Assembly (NCBI GenBank): GCA_013396995.1
Contig: VWZP01001440.1
Span: 1-64,000 of the forward strand
Length of the DNA stretch: 64,000 nt
Direction: 5' to 3'
Source of the DNA: Dicaeum eximium
Lineage: Eukaryota > Chordata > Aves > Passeriformes > Dicaeidae
Shown here: positions 10,089 to 22,881 of the stretch, piece after piece
How the letters are laid out: each line of letters opens with the position of its first letter
Position numbering within the stretch: position 1 is the first letter of the stretch
Translations under genes and position numbers: made by a program
Notes under the pieces: model-generated
What the model saw: only the letters and a program-made list of their open reading frames with translations
Told to the model about the DNA's origin: nothing
The model's database searches: none

Positions 10089-10719
10089 CGCCCGCCCGCG
10101 TCATCGCCCGCCGCCGCGCGTCACCCCCGGCGTCACCCGCGCGTCACCCGGCGGGCGGGGCGCACCGGCGAGCTGCGATCCCTCCTCCTTGCTGCGGGCT
10201 CGTCCTGTCCAGCAGCACCTCCCGACACCCTGTCACCAGCTCTGTCACCAGCTCTAGCTCGGCCCGGGACGTTTTCCTTTCCCTCATCCAGCAGCAGCAG
10301 CCCCCCGATCAGAGCTACAGCCGAGCTTTCCATCACCACCTCTCTGATGGAACAAGCGGGCTGAGCTCAGTGGAAGGCTTCTGCCTGGTGGCGACACTTC
10401 TATGAGGTGTCTGTGATTGTCACTCCCCGCCCCACGGGGCACCAGAGGTGTGCCCGCCGGCCGGAGCTGGCTCGGGCAGCGTTGTGCATCCCCTGCCGGG
10501 GTGAGCTGTGCGGGGACTGATGCGCGGCTGGCCAGACGTGGGGGGTCCGAGCCGCCCACTCCTTTCCCATGGTCCCGCCCCAGCTGTTCCAGCTGCCTGC
10601 ACTTGGGACCGGGAGAAGGAAGCGCCCGGCGCTGGCCGGGATCCTTCTCGGATCACATGATGGTGGTGGCCACGTCCCACTTGGTTCCCCATCCCGGGCC
10701 TGCCGAGCGCCCGGCGAGG
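10089..10719. promoter_or_regulatory. Divergent STK16/GLB1L promoter region
   Basis: This CpG-rich interval separates the two start codons. Next to STK16 it holds four CGTCA half-CRE motifs in a row (10099, 10119, 10131, 10142) followed by a GGCGGGCGGGG GC box. Next to GLB1L it holds TCACATGA at 10653-10660, an M-box/E-box type site for MITF/TFE factors, 60 bases before the chosen GLB1L start. All factor assignments are inferred from motifs. Confidence 0.5.
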
Positions 10720-13700
10720 ATGGCACTGCCGGCCCTCGCCCTGCTGCTGGCAGCGGGGCTCCTGCACACGCAGGTTAGCAAACAAGGGTGGAAAGTCTGG
10801 GAGAAGCGCTCAGGACTGAGCTGTGAAGGGGCCGGTAGGACGCCTCCCGCATCTGCCTTACTTTCCGATCCGTCTCCCTGCTCGTGATGCTATAGCTCTC
10901 TCCTGCAGCACCCCATGTCCTGCCCCAATATCCCAGCTTGCATTCCCAACTCCTTCCCTGCCCTCGCAGCACCCGTCCCCACAAATATCACCAGCTCAGC
11001 CGCCGGGTGTTTGATTAGCGGGGAGGCTCAGCTCCTCCCGCCTGCTCTCCCAGAAGGACAGTCTGGCACCCACTTCGGGGGAGGGCTCCTCCAAGAACCA
11101 GCCCTATCAGTGCCTGTCCCAGGAAGAATAGGAGGGGGCGGCTGGGCTCAGGGAGGTTCTGCAGCCCTCCAGCTCTGCCCCTTTCCTGCAGGCATCCCCT
11201 TCGGCACGCTCCTTCCAGCTGGATTATGAACACAACTGCTTCCGCAAGGACGGTGTCCCTTTCCGCTACATCTCGGGCAGCATCCACTACGCCCGCGTCC
11301 CGCGCCCTGCCTGGAGGGACCGGCTGCTCAAGATGTACATGAGCGGGCTCAGCACTGTGCAGGTGTAAGTCACGGTGACAGCCCTGATGGTGCACAGCCC
11401 ACAGCCACCACGGGGTTTCTGGGATCAGTAGGAACAGAGACAAGGGTGTTGTCTGAACACAGGGAGCAAGCACCAACATTTGCACTTGGCTGTGACCCCA
11501 CCAGGTCACAGGCCAGACACAAGCATGAGTGTGGGCTAGTTCCAGTCCAGCCCGAATTGCCATACTCAGCTCAGGCTGCAGGCCAACTCCCAGAAGCAGA
11601 GGGACCAGCTGGTGGGATGGTTCCCTGTCGTGCTAGGGTGTCCTTAGCCCCTGCATGCTGATCTCCCCTCTCACCCCAGCTACATCCCCTGGAACTACCA
11701 TGAGACACTGCCAGGAGTTTATGACTTCACTGGGAACCGAGATGTGGAAGCCTTTCTGGACCTGACAGCTGAGCTGGGACTCCTGGTGATCCTGCGGCCA
11801 GGCCCCTACATCTGTGCAGAGTGGGAGATGGTGAGCCCCAGCCCCAGCCTGGCACAGAGGGGTGACAGATGGTCTGGGAAGGGCACAGCAGGGTTGGCCC
11901 TTCTGGCTGTCACGCTGACTCCAGTGCCATGCCCGCTGTGCCCAGGCTGCTGTCCCACAGGCCACAGGCCATGCTGGTGCCAAGCACTAGCACTGCACTG
12001 GCCGATTTCAGCAGTGTGCAGGCCCAGGCTGCTGAGCAGTTTCTCTGCCTCCCTCTCTGCCGTGTGTGTTTCTCCAGGGTGGCTTGCCTGCCTGGCTGCT
12101 GTGGAAACCAGACATCATCCTGCGCACTTCCAACCCTGGTGAGACTCTGCACAGGGCTCTGGCCATCATGTCTTTACTTCCTGGTGCCAGTCCTGGCACT
12201 GTCTCCACACACCTGCCAGCTCTGCCTCTGTGATCTTTCCCATCATCTTCTCCATCCTTTGAGAGCCCCGTAGTTTTCACTCCATCTCTACTTCCCATCT
12301 GCTGTGTTTTCCTCCTGGCAGGCTGGCTGCAGGTGGGCTGGGGTGGATGCTGCAGCCAGCCCCTGCCCTGCCTCTGTCCCTCCAGCCTACCTGGCAGCTG
12401 TGGACTCCTGGCTCCATATCCTTCTGCCCAAGATCAAGCCACGCCTGTACCACCAGGGAGGGAACATCATCAGTGTGCAGGTAAGGTGCTGTGAGGCCCA
12501 GCCCAGTGCCCTGCTCTGGGTCATCTTTGGATGTACCCCAAAAAGCCACCAGTATCCCCTACACAATGACCTTACCCAGCAAAGCTCAGATAAATCCCTC
12601 CCAACTTCCGGACCTAGATCTAAACTCAAGGGCTGGGAATCCGAGGTACCTGCCTCACACCACAGCTGTGGTTTGAGGGACACTGACAGAGCTGGAGCTC
12701 ATGGTGGAACTGGAAGGTTATACTCAGGACCCCCCTGGGGGTTGTCAGGACATCTGATGATGTCCAGAGGAAAGGAGGGAGGTTGGTGCTCATCCCAGTG
12801 GGCAGTGGGACCTGTCTGCAGCCCTGCCATGTGCATACTGCGTACCAGCCCCTGCCCCGCTCGCAGGTGGAAAATGAATATGGGAGCTACTATGCCTGTG
12901 ACTATGGATACCTACGGCATCTGCTGGGCTCCTTTCGGGCGCTGCTGGGGAGCGAGGTGCTGCTCTTCACCACCGACAGCGCGCGAGCGGAGGAGCTGCG
13001 CTGTGGCACGCTGCAGGGGCTCTACGCCACCGTCGACTTCGGGCCGGGTACGGGGGATGAGGAGGAGGAGAGAGGGAGGATGTGGGTCCCTTCTCTGCCC
13101 TGCTCAAACCTCCCTCTCTCCACCTCCACAGGATCCAACGTGACAGAAGCATTTGGTGCCCAGCGCCGCGTGGAACCGAAGGGGCCCCTGGTGAGCTTGG
13201 CATGGGTGCTGTGGGGGGAATGACCTGCAATGGCTTTGGGGAGGCAGAGGCACCAGGCAGTGAGGCAAAGAGGGGCGCTGGGCCCAGGCTGCAGGTGATT
13301 GTCTCTTTCTCCTCTAGGTAAACTCTGAGTATTACACAGGTTGGCTGGACTACTGGGGCGAGGCACATGCCAGCACCAGCGCAGTGTGGGTGGCTCGGGG
13401 GCTGGAGGACATGCTGCAGCTGGGAGCCAGCATCAACATGCAAGTAGTCAGCTGGCAGAGGGCCCAGCCACCAGGGGAGTGGGCATCACCTCTTGCCTTC
13501 ATCCCACTGGGATCAGGCCAGCAGGGACTGTGGGTGCCGGAGGGAAGGGGTGAGCCCCTTCTGGGTCTGTGGGGTTGCTGATGAGGCTCTCTGGGGTGTA
13601 TTGTAGGTACATGTTCCATGGAGGGACAAATTTTGCCTACTGGAGCGGTGAGTAGAGCCTTGCCCCAGGGAGGGAGGGGCACACTGGAGGGCTGGGGGGT

Positions 13701-15964
13701 TTTCCTTGACCATCCCTGAGAAGCCTGCTTCAGGCTGTTGCTCTGTCTCATGGGGCAGGCTGACATATAGCCAAGGGCCCTTGAACCCAAGCTTGTCTTC
13801 TCCTGCGGACTCCTTTTGTGCCTGTGCAGCAGCTCACAGTTCTGGGTCATGCCCCCCAACACTGCACTGCAGCCAGCCTGAGGCTGGGTTCCATGCCCTG
13901 GGCTGTGCCAGAGCCCCTTCCTCCAGCTCACATCACTTCCTTGGCCAGGTGCTGACTACAAGGACCAGTACAAACCAGTGACCACCAGCTATGACTATGA
14001 TGCCCCCCTCTCAGAGGCAGGAGACCCCACTGAGAAGCTGTTTGCCATTCGCTCGGTCATCAGCAAGGTAATGAACCTGGCAGGAAATAGGGGATAGCAC
14101 TGGGCACTGCTGCTTGTGTCCCAGCAGGCAAGGGACATCTCTCTGCTTGCCATGGGGGCCATCTGACAGTCTGCTGTTCAGTTCCAGCCCCTGCCAGTTG
14201 GTCCCATGCCACCTGCCACCCCCAAGTATGCCTATGGCCGGGTGGCCCTGCGGAAGGTGAGTGCCTGTCCTGAAGGCTGTACTGCCCCAGCATGGCACTG
14301 CTCAGCTGCCCAGCACCCATCCCTCTCTTTGCAGTATGCTGACCTCCTGGATGTCTTGGATGTGCTGTGCTCCTCTGGGCCCATCCAGAGCCAGTTCCCT
14401 CTCACCTTTGAGGCCCTAAAGCAGGTGAGAGGCTGGGTGTAGTGCTGGACATTTGAGGAGACACTCCTGTCTGCCTGGTTCTGACTCTGGGGCAGAGGAG
14501 CAGAGGTCACTTCCAGCTCCATTTCCCTTTCTGTGCCACTGCACTGTGTCCTGCAGGCCCATGGCTTTGTGGTGTACCACACACAGCTGCCCTGGGATGT
14601 CCCGGACCCAGCCACGCTGGGTGCTCCTCCCCACAGCATCTGTGACCGTGGCTACGTGATGCTGCAAAAGGTGAGGCTATGGGAGCACATCAGTCCCTGG
14701 ACAGTGCTCCAGAGGGCTGTGGGACCTGCTGGCAGTGGGGCTGTGCCATGCCAGGGTCTTGGCAACAGTCAGGGTACCAAAAGCAAGACCCTGGGGACAG
14801 TCAGGGTGCCAAAAGCCATACTGAGCTTTTGCAGGGTGGCTCTTGGGCCCAAATTTGCCTCCTCTGGGGGCAGACAGCAGCCCTGGCTCTGGTGGGCTGG
14901 CAGCAGGATGCTGTGTGCCTGCTGGTAGCGTTGGGGGTGGTGGGATCGAAACATGGGCCAGCAGCACTGACTTTGTGGCTTTAGGAGTACCAGGGAACGC
15001 TGGAGCGGGATGGGCGAACAACACTGCATGTAACGGGCAGGGCAGGGGACAGCCTGGACATACTCATGGAGAACATGGGCAGGATCAGCTTTGGGGCCAA
15101 CACCAGTGACTTCAAGGTAAGGGAAGAGGGCCCTGAGCTCCAGAGGGGATGGCCTGGCAACCCATGTGACCAAACACCCCGTCTCTACTGCCACCTGAGA
15201 CAGAGTCCAGCCTTGGTGGGGCTAATCCCAGTATTCCAGTCCTGCTCCCTTGTTCATCTCAAACCTGCCAGCACAGGGCTCAGAGCCCGGCACCCCTCTC
15301 CCACGTATGCTGCCACAGCTGCCAGGGCCCTTCACTCCTTTGAGGGGATCCCATCCCCCCTTCACTTCTGCAAGAGGGACATGCCCTGGGGTTGCCAAGT
15401 GTCTTGACTGTGGCAGATACTGCTGCTTCATTTCCCCTCCTGTTCATCTCAGGGCTTGCTGGGAAACCTCTCATTGAACTCCAGGCCTCTCAGCAACTGG
15501 CTGATCTATCCCCTGGCCATAGACACCGCAGTCCAGCAGGGCTGGCCCCACACTGCTCTGCCAAAATCAAGCAGTGGGGGCCGAGTGGGGCCAGCCTTCT
15601 ACACGGGGACCTTTGAGACACCTGGCATTGCCTGGGACACCTTCGTGAAGTTCCCAGATTGGAGCAAGGTAAGGCAATGCATAACTGGGAAAGGGGATAA
15701 GAGTGGACCAGGACACAGCTCAGTCCCATCTCCATCATCTTCCAGGGACTGCTGTGGATAAATGGCTTCAACTTGGGCCGGTACTGGACGTGTCGTGGGC
15801 CCCAGCAGACCCTCTTTGTGCCTGGCTCGGTGCTGCACGTTGGCCACCCCAACAACATTACAGTGCTGGAGCTAGAAGGGGCACCTCCCACTCCTCTCTT
15901 GCTCTTCCTTGACCGACCCCTTTACAACAGGACACTTGGCTGCAGCACCACGGCCACAGAGTAA
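10720..15964 (+). CDS. GLB1L: Galactosidase beta 1-like protein (glycoside hydrolase family 35)
   Basis: Sixteen exons: 10720-10773, 11192-11364, 11680-11830, 12078-12138, 12386-12480, 12867-13047, 13132-13190, 13318-13439, 13607-13647, 13949-14067, 14182-14256, 14335-14424, 14557-14670, 14985-15116, 15453-15668 and 15746-15964. They give 633 residues. I chose the ATG at 10720 because it opens directly into a signal peptide (MALPALALLLAAG); an upstream in-frame ATG at 10658 would add 21 residues before it. The GH35 core is clear: FRYISGSIHY, GPYICAEWEM, the acid/base glutamate in VENEYGSY (about E182) and the nucleophile in VNSEYYTGWL (about E262). The C-terminal WINGFNLGRYW segment is also typical. 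A secreted or lysosomal exo-galactosidase is expected by homology; substrate and activity are inference. Intron 8 starts with GC instead of GT. ANKZF1 is convergent with it. Confidence 0.95.
14765..14817. repeat. Short tandem duplication in GLB1L intron 13
   Basis: ACAGTCAGGGTRCCAAAAGC occurs twice with a 32-base period. It is a local slippage-type duplication with no visible function. Confidence 0.7.
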
Positions 15965-16205
15965 ACACTGCTGGGCACTGGCCTTGTCTCTCACTGGGGC
16001 TGGGGAGATGGCAGGGGCTGATGAAGCACAGGGGCTAAGGAAAGTAGCACAGGTCCTGGCATAGACCTCTGGGGACAGGCAGGGCCTGTGCTAATGAGTA
16101 AGGGACCCAGCACTGAGCTTGATTTGCATGTCAATGCTACACTCATCCCAAATAGTTCCAGTGACCATACTGACTCCCCCCATGGCCAGGGGGTCAAGGC
16201 ACCTC

Positions 16206-16211
16206 TTTATT
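16206..16211 (-). terminator. Polyadenylation signal of ANKZF1
   Basis: TTTATT on plus reads AATAAA on minus, 454 bases downstream of the ANKZF1 stop. The short interval 15965-16205 between it and GLB1L holds no other recognisable feature. Confidence 0.65.
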
Positions 16212-16664
16212 GACAAGGTAGGTGGAGGAAGTAGTTGCTAACATGATGGCTGAGATGCTGATGGCAGCCAGGAGAGGAGAGGTACAAGCACAGCCTTGAT
16301 GGTGTCCACAGGCATGGCTGCAGGTAGCTCAGGGCTGCAGGGTCTGTATGTATCAGGATCTGCCCTTACACTACAGACAGCAACCTACGACGTAGCCATG
16401 AGGAAAGATGGCAGCAGGACCCGTGGCTGGAGCCAGGCCACGGAACAGTCCCAGCCCCTCCCACTAGCACCTGGAGACCTCTCCGTTATTAACTTTGCCC
16501 AGTGATATTCATGCCCAGAGCCTTGCCAGAGCTGCCCTGGAGAGTGGCATGGCCAGCTCAGGTCCTCTGACCATCGCTGCTCCACAGGTGCTCCCTTGCT
16601 GCCCAGCCAGTGCTCAGCCATGTCCCCACCACAGTGGTCCTTGCAGGTGGCAGCAGTCCCAGCG

Positions 16665-19600
16665 TTAGGTGTGGCCAGCCTGGGCCCGGCGGTGGGTTTG
16701 CAGGCAGGCCGTGGAACAGAAGGAGAAGTCGAGGTAATGGAAAGGGATCCGTCCCAACAGGGACTCTCCACACTGCCAGCAGCGGCTGCAGGAAAGAGCA
16801 GAGCTGGCCCTGAGCAAAGGGGACACTTGCAAAAGAGCTAAAAGAGGAAAGTATTCCCTGCTTGGACTGTGACACAAGACACCAGCAGCATGAGGGTCTC
16901 ACAGGGCTGATGTGCTCACCCAATGGCCTGGCCAGGACATACTCCCTGGGGGAGACACTCTGTCAGAGAGTGATGTGAGGCACTTTGAGGCAGAATGAAC
17001 GTGGAGGGACTTGGCCCTATAAAGGTTTTAAAGCCCCTGCCCACATAAGCATGGGGAGTGCTGGCTGCCAACAAACCTGGTGGGGTGGCAGAGGAAAGTA
17101 AACAGGGTCACAGGGGTGGCTGGGGCATTTGCTTGCTGTAGATCTGGCTGCAAATGAACCAAGCCATCCTTAGCAAAATATTTCAGGGGAGCAGGGCAAG
17201 ACAGGGAGGAAACTTTTACAAAAGCACTACTGGGAACTGAGTGGTTAGGAATAGCTTTGGACTGGAAATGAGAACTGGAGCAAGAAAGGCAGGGAACAGC
17301 TGTGCTGACATGGGAGAATTTGTCTTCAGAGCCATGCTGCTGGGATGGTTACCTGATGTTGGCAGGAGTCGTGCCGGTGTCCTGCAGCTGTGCAGCCAAC
17401 CTCCGCTCAGCAGCCAGTGCCCTCTGGGGAGCAGAGACAGCTCAGCTCCTGCAGCCCCTGGGAGCTGCTGTGCCCAGAGCCCACCACATCAGCACTGCCC
17501 TATCTGGGCTGGATCCCCTTTCCAATCCTCACCTTCTCCCTGTCAGACAGGGCTGCAAACTGCCGCTTCTTTTCCTGCTCCTGCTCCCAGCGGAGCTGCT
17601 CCTCCCGCTGTGCTTGCTCCCGTTGCTTCCGCTGGGCTTTCTGTGCCCGCTTCTTCTCCAGCTTCTTGGCCTCCATCTCCTGTGTCAGGGGCCCTGGCAC
17701 CTGAGGGCAGACAGCATCTCCCACTGAGCATGGGGCAATGCACAAGTGAGAAAGGAGAGCTTTGCTCTGGGGTTCCCCTGCTGGCGAGGGCAGAGGGCAG
17801 ACACCCACCTTGGCACGGCTGTAGTCGTACTTGTCTGGATGGTCCACCATGAACTTGCGGAAGGCATTGCGGGTCAGTCTGTCAGCAGAGACACAGTATG
17901 GGGTCCTCTCCTGCCTGTCCCTGTGAGACAAGGGAGACCAGCTGGCTCACACTGCCATCCTACTGTCTGCATCCCACTGGGCTGTGAGCCCAGAGCCCAG
18001 AGCGGTGTGTACTGCAGGCCACAGTATCACAGCCAAGGAGGGGAAAGTTCCTTATTCCTATACCAGAATCCTCCAAATCCTCCAAGTCCTTCTTGCCTCT
18101 CAAAGTGCATGCATGGGGCTTTTGTCTCATCCTGGCCCTTGGAATTGCCTACCAATAAACCTGGGTGCACTTTGAGGTGCTGCCCACCTGCTGCCATGCC
18201 AGACCAGGCAGGCAGAGAGAAGGGTGGTTCAGCTCCTAGGCCTCCCATAAAAACCCAAGCTGTCCCAGGTCATAGAGACCAATACTGGCTGTCCCAGGAC
18301 AAGAGTGGCACCAGTTTCCTGTGGCTGAGACAGGAGTGAGTGCTGGACTCCCACAGCAGGGGTTGTGAACCACTGGATGCCCTGCAGCCATACCTAAGGG
18401 CAGGGTCCGCCCCCGCCTCCAGCAGCAGACGCACAGCCTCAGCCTTGCCAGCCCGTGCTGCCACGTGAAGCAGGGTCCAGCTGCGCTCATCCACGGGCTG
18501 GTTCAGCAGAGAGCGGGCCATATCCAGGGATTCCCCATCCTCACTGTTCCCTGGCAGCCCACCATTCTCTGGCACACCCAGGAGATGCCGCAGTGTCCGC
18601 ACATCCCCTGTCTTGCAGGCAGTGAACAGAGCATCGCAGAGCTGGGTCTGAGGGTCTCCTGTGAGAGAAGAACAGGAGGGGAGTCTGATGAGCAGATTGG
18701 GCAAAGCAGCACTCTGGTCTGGCTAGAGAACACACACAGTGCATCAGCTTGCTAGCTGGATTTGGGCACTGCAGGATCTCCAGCACCTTCAGAGTCTGTG
18801 GCAATGTGCTATAGCATTGCTAGGCACTGTTGGCACCAGCCAAGTTGTCTCCTGAAGTAAGACCCACTCCAATCCCCCCAACACACCTGGCTTAGCCAGG
18901 TGCTGCCTGGCCCCCTTAGCTCCAAACACACAGCTCACTCAAAGGCACATGACTGCACTAAAGACTTCTCACACCCACCTGTTCTGGACACCTGCTCGAC
19001 AATGTGCTCTTCACCCCACTGAAAAGCCACCAGTAAATGGGGCAGGCATCCAGCCAATGCAGCTCCCAACCCCACTTACCTCCATTACTCCAGAGAAGCA
19101 GCCCAGCCTCATCCTCCCCCTGCAGCTCTGTCACTGGCTCCGAGCCAGGCTGCCCACACTGGTATCCAGTCTCTTTAGCACAAGGCTCTGCACAGGCAAC
19201 ACATGAGGAAGAGGGTCAGAGTCAGCTTGCATCCCAGCCATGGCCTTCCTACACTGCCCCTGCCAGTTCTTCTCCCTCACCTTTCTCCACCTTCTTGTCT
19301 CTCTTCTTCCTTCTTTTGCGGTTTCGTTTTGGCATCACTTCGAACTCCCGGAGGTCCAAGGTCCCCAGTGTCACTTCCACAGTCTCCAGTTCTCCTGCAG
19401 GGCTTTCTTCCTCCTCTTCCTCCTCCTCTGGAGCTGAAGGCGGTGATAAGACTGGGGCTAAGGCCCCACACACAGAACTAATCACTCGGGGCTCTCAGCC
19501 AAGAACACTCTGTCTTTCTCCTGTCCAGCCATACTCTTAAGCTGCAAATATCAGACCCATCCTGCTTGCTCAGAGTCATGTCTCCCTCCATGGTTCAACT

Positions 19601-22587
19601 CACCAGTTGTGTCCTCCTGCAGGGGATCCACCTCTGCCTTCTGCTGCCTCTTCTGCCAGACCTTCCGGGGGGACCCAGTGATGTCCTCCAGTGGCGTGTC
19701 CTTCCCTGGGCAGCAAGGGTGCTCCCGTCATTGCCTGGGGACAGGGAGCACCCCATGTCTCCAGGGACCGAGGGCTGAAGCGCTAGCACCTCCATCCCAT
19801 AGGGTAGTGTCCCCTAATGCACAAGGGACCATGTCGCCCCCCTGCCCTGACCCACAGGCACAAGGACTGGTCCAACTCACCATACACCTGCAGGCTGGCC
19901 AGCGTGGCGTGGACTCGCAGCACCTCTCGCAGGGTGGCCCTGCGGGTGCTGAGGGGGATGTGGCAGATGCGAGGGTCCCCTCGGGTGAGGGGTGGGTTCC
20001 TGCCACCAAAGAGCAGCGCACGGTTGTGGTGAGGGGCCCGGAGGAAGATGCGCTGAGCTTCATTCAGGTGCTGTGCCCAGGCTGCCAGCAGGTCCTGAAT
20101 ATCCTGGGCAGAAAGGAGAAGCTTTATGGGATCCTCAGCACACTATGTGCGCAAACGTAGCTCTGGAGCAGGGACAAATCCAGAAGAGAGTAGCCTTAGT
20201 TGGGCCCTGCCCCTTTTCCAGAGGCAGCCGTCCCTGCCATGCCCTCCAGCAGCCTGATACCACCTGTCAGAGGCAGCGAGGAGCACTCTCCCTGCCCAGA
20301 GCCCAGCGTGGTGCATGCTCACCTTGAGCAGTGCAGCCTCGTTGTGGCGGCGCAGGGAGGCCCCGGCCGATCTCGGTGCTGAGCCTGGGCTCTGGGCATC
20401 CCGAAGGGCCTGCGCTGTGCCCCGCCGTGCTCGCACCGTGTAGCGGTGGAAGGTCTTGTGCTCCTGCACCTGCGGGCTGTGGAGAGGGGCAGGTGTGAGC
20501 AACAGAGCTTAGTGTGCATGGCATTGACATGCAAGAGCAGCTCCAGCTGACTGTGCCCAGAGGGACAACCCCACTGTCCCCCTGTACTCACCCCCGGAAC
20601 ACTGCTCCTGCGAAGTGCCCGCCACCCATCATCAGAACAACCCAGCATGTGTTTGCACCGAGGCTCTGCAGTGATGCTGTCAGCTCCACCGGCTCCTCAA
20701 TGTGACCCTGATACACAGACACCCCCGCTAGCACCCGTGGCATTGCCTCCTTACGTCCTGCTGTCCCCAGGACAGAGAACAGCCTCTCTGCTAGCACCAG
20801 AAGCAGGTTTCTGGGAGCACCCCAGAGCCAAATAACAGGCCACCAACAAGTCTGGGGCTCTGACCTGGCACCAGAGTCCACCCTTCCTATCACAGGAGGA
20901 AGGAGACTACCAGAGAGACATCTACACCCCAGTGCCACCCACCTTTTCTGGACTCCCTCTCCCAAAAAGCTGGGCTGTGACTTGCCTTGCCAGTGAGCAG
21001 CACGCAGCGGTACACGGAGATGAGCTGTCCCTTGGCATTGCGGAGCAGCACTTTGTGGGAGCGGGGAACGTGGGGGGTCCGGGGACTGTCACTGACAGAG
21101 GGCAGCAACTCTGACTCACTGCTCGTATCAGAGCTGTCCGAGTCAGATCCTGAGATGCTGGAAACATCACCTGCGAGGAAAAGAAAAGATGCAGTGAAAC
21201 AAAGCAAAGATTACTGAACAGCCTCCCCAAAACTCTGTAGGTGATTTCAAGGGCACTTGCAGAGTGCCCACGACCCCAGAAATGTTCTGTCAAATAACCC
21301 TACATATCACAAACAGGCTGTGATCTGGGGAGATAGGAGTTTGGGGGCTCTGGATCCCCAGACATGCTTAGGCAGGGGCTCAGTTAATATACCCCCTTCT
21401 GCCTATAACAAATCCTAACAGCTCAGGAGCAGTGCTGGATCCCGAGAAGACCCCACAGGAATAGAATAAAGGGAACCTGTGCTAGCAGAGGGCTTCAACC
21501 CTGTACAGAAGAGCCGCAGTGAGGTTGCTGACAGCCCCTGGGCTCCAGTGCAGACTGTCCAACTCCTCACCTGTGCGGGTTTTCTCCTCAAACACTTCTG
21601 CAGGCAGCGTCCGGCGCCCCAGGAGTCGCTGCTTCAGGTTGAAGCGGTGCCAATCAAGACGGTAGTGCTCAGTCTGTGGAGCAGAAAAGTATGAGCTGGC
21701 AGCATGTTGGTGCTCCATGAAAGCCATCACCACCAAAGGGCATGAGGTGACAGACCCCAAGGGCTAAACTGATGCTGGGCTCCTTCAGCAGTCCTGACTG
21801 GAAAATCACAGTATATTCAGGAGTTACCCATTAAACAGTTAACCTGAACAGGTACAGGCCTGTGCTGTACTTACCCTCTACTTCCAGTATATTATATTTT
21901 TAACTGATAACATACAAGGGTTGAGTGCCAGATGCCAATGGGTTGTGAGCCATGGGCAAACAGCCAGCACTGTGCTGCACCATGCTGGGGCTGAGCTTCC
22001 ATAGCAGGATCCCACCAGTCATGCCAGCCCCACTCCCACTGCACACTGCTCAGCCCTGCTCACCTGCTCCTCCCGGCTCCCAAACACCTGTCCGCAGGTC
22101 AAGCAGCACATCCTCTCTGGCACCTCGGCGATCCCATGGGCCTTCTCCTCACAGCTGGGTGCTGCAGGTTTCTCTGGAAGAACAAGGAAGGGCAGTGCAC
22201 AGGCAGCCCCGCAGGCTGCACTGCAAGGAGTGGAGCCTCCTCGGTCCCTCCTCAGCCAACCCAAAGAAACCTATGGTTGAAGGAGCTTCGGGGACCTTGG
22301 GGTGTCACCAAAAAAAAAGCCCATTTACCCACCCACCAGGTAGCTCCCATGGCCAAGCTCCGGGGTGATCACCCAAGCTGAGTTGGGGACAGAACACCAG
22401 ATCTGTGCGGAACACGAGCTTAGTCGAATAACTTCCCTCCCGCCGTTCCCGCGGAGCCCCCCGCACCGTGGCTCGCAGGTGCCAGCTCGGCGGCACCCGC
22501 ATCCGCAGCAACGCCGGTGACAAGGGTCAGCCCGTGCAGGAGATCGGGGTCCTGAGCGGCCTCAAACACGGACCTGCTCTCCGGCAT
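16665..22587 (-). CDS. ANKZF1: ANKZF1, peptidyl-tRNA hydrolase of ribosome quality control (Vms1 family)
   Basis: Fifteen exons on minus: 22587-22467, 22173-22064, 21673-21571, 21170-20986, 20707-20592, 20476-20323, 20103-19881, 19705-19604, 19457-19281, 19187-19080, 18658-18394, 17920-17809, 17700-17533, 17423-17353 and 16785-16665. They total 711 residues (human about 726). The N-terminus (SVFEAAQDPDLLHGLTLV) matches the family. A C2H2-like finger follows (CLTCGQVF...HYRLDWHRFNLKQRL). Next is the VLRF1 release-factor-like domain, with the catalytic glutamine in RARRGTAQ at about Q234. Then come acidic and basic linkers, ankyrin repeats (WTLLHVAARAGKAEAVRLLLEAGADP), a coiled helix of EKKRAQKAQRKQREQ type that should bind VCP, and a C-terminal CWQCGESL...FHYLDFSFCS finger. 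It frees stalled nascent chains from 60S-bound tRNA. Intron 4 uses a GC donor. The start codon lies 295 bp from that of ATG9A. Confidence 0.95.
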
Positions 22588-22881
22588 CGCTCCTGCTTCC
22601 AGCGGAAGGGACAGCGTCTGAGTAACGGGCCCGTCGTGAGCCACCCGCCAGNNNNNNNNNNNNNNNNNNNNNNNNNNNNNNNNNNNNNNNNNNNNNNNNN
22701 NNNNNNNNNNNNNNNNNNNNNNNNNNNNNNNNNNNNNNNNNNNNNNNNNNNNNNNNNNNNNNNNNNNNNNNNNNNNNNNNNNNNNNNNNNNNNNNNNNNN
22801 NNNNNNNNNNNNNNNNNNNNNNNNNNNNNNNNNNNNNNNNNNNNNNNNNNNNNNNNNNNNNCGGCGGCGCGGGGCCCCGCC
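22588..22881. promoter_or_regulatory. Divergent ANKZF1/ATG9A promoter, mostly an assembly gap
   Basis: The two start codons point away from each other across 294 bases, of which 22652-22861 (210 bases) are N. The visible flanks are CpG-rich. A shared bidirectional promoter is the simplest reading. Confidence 0.65.
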
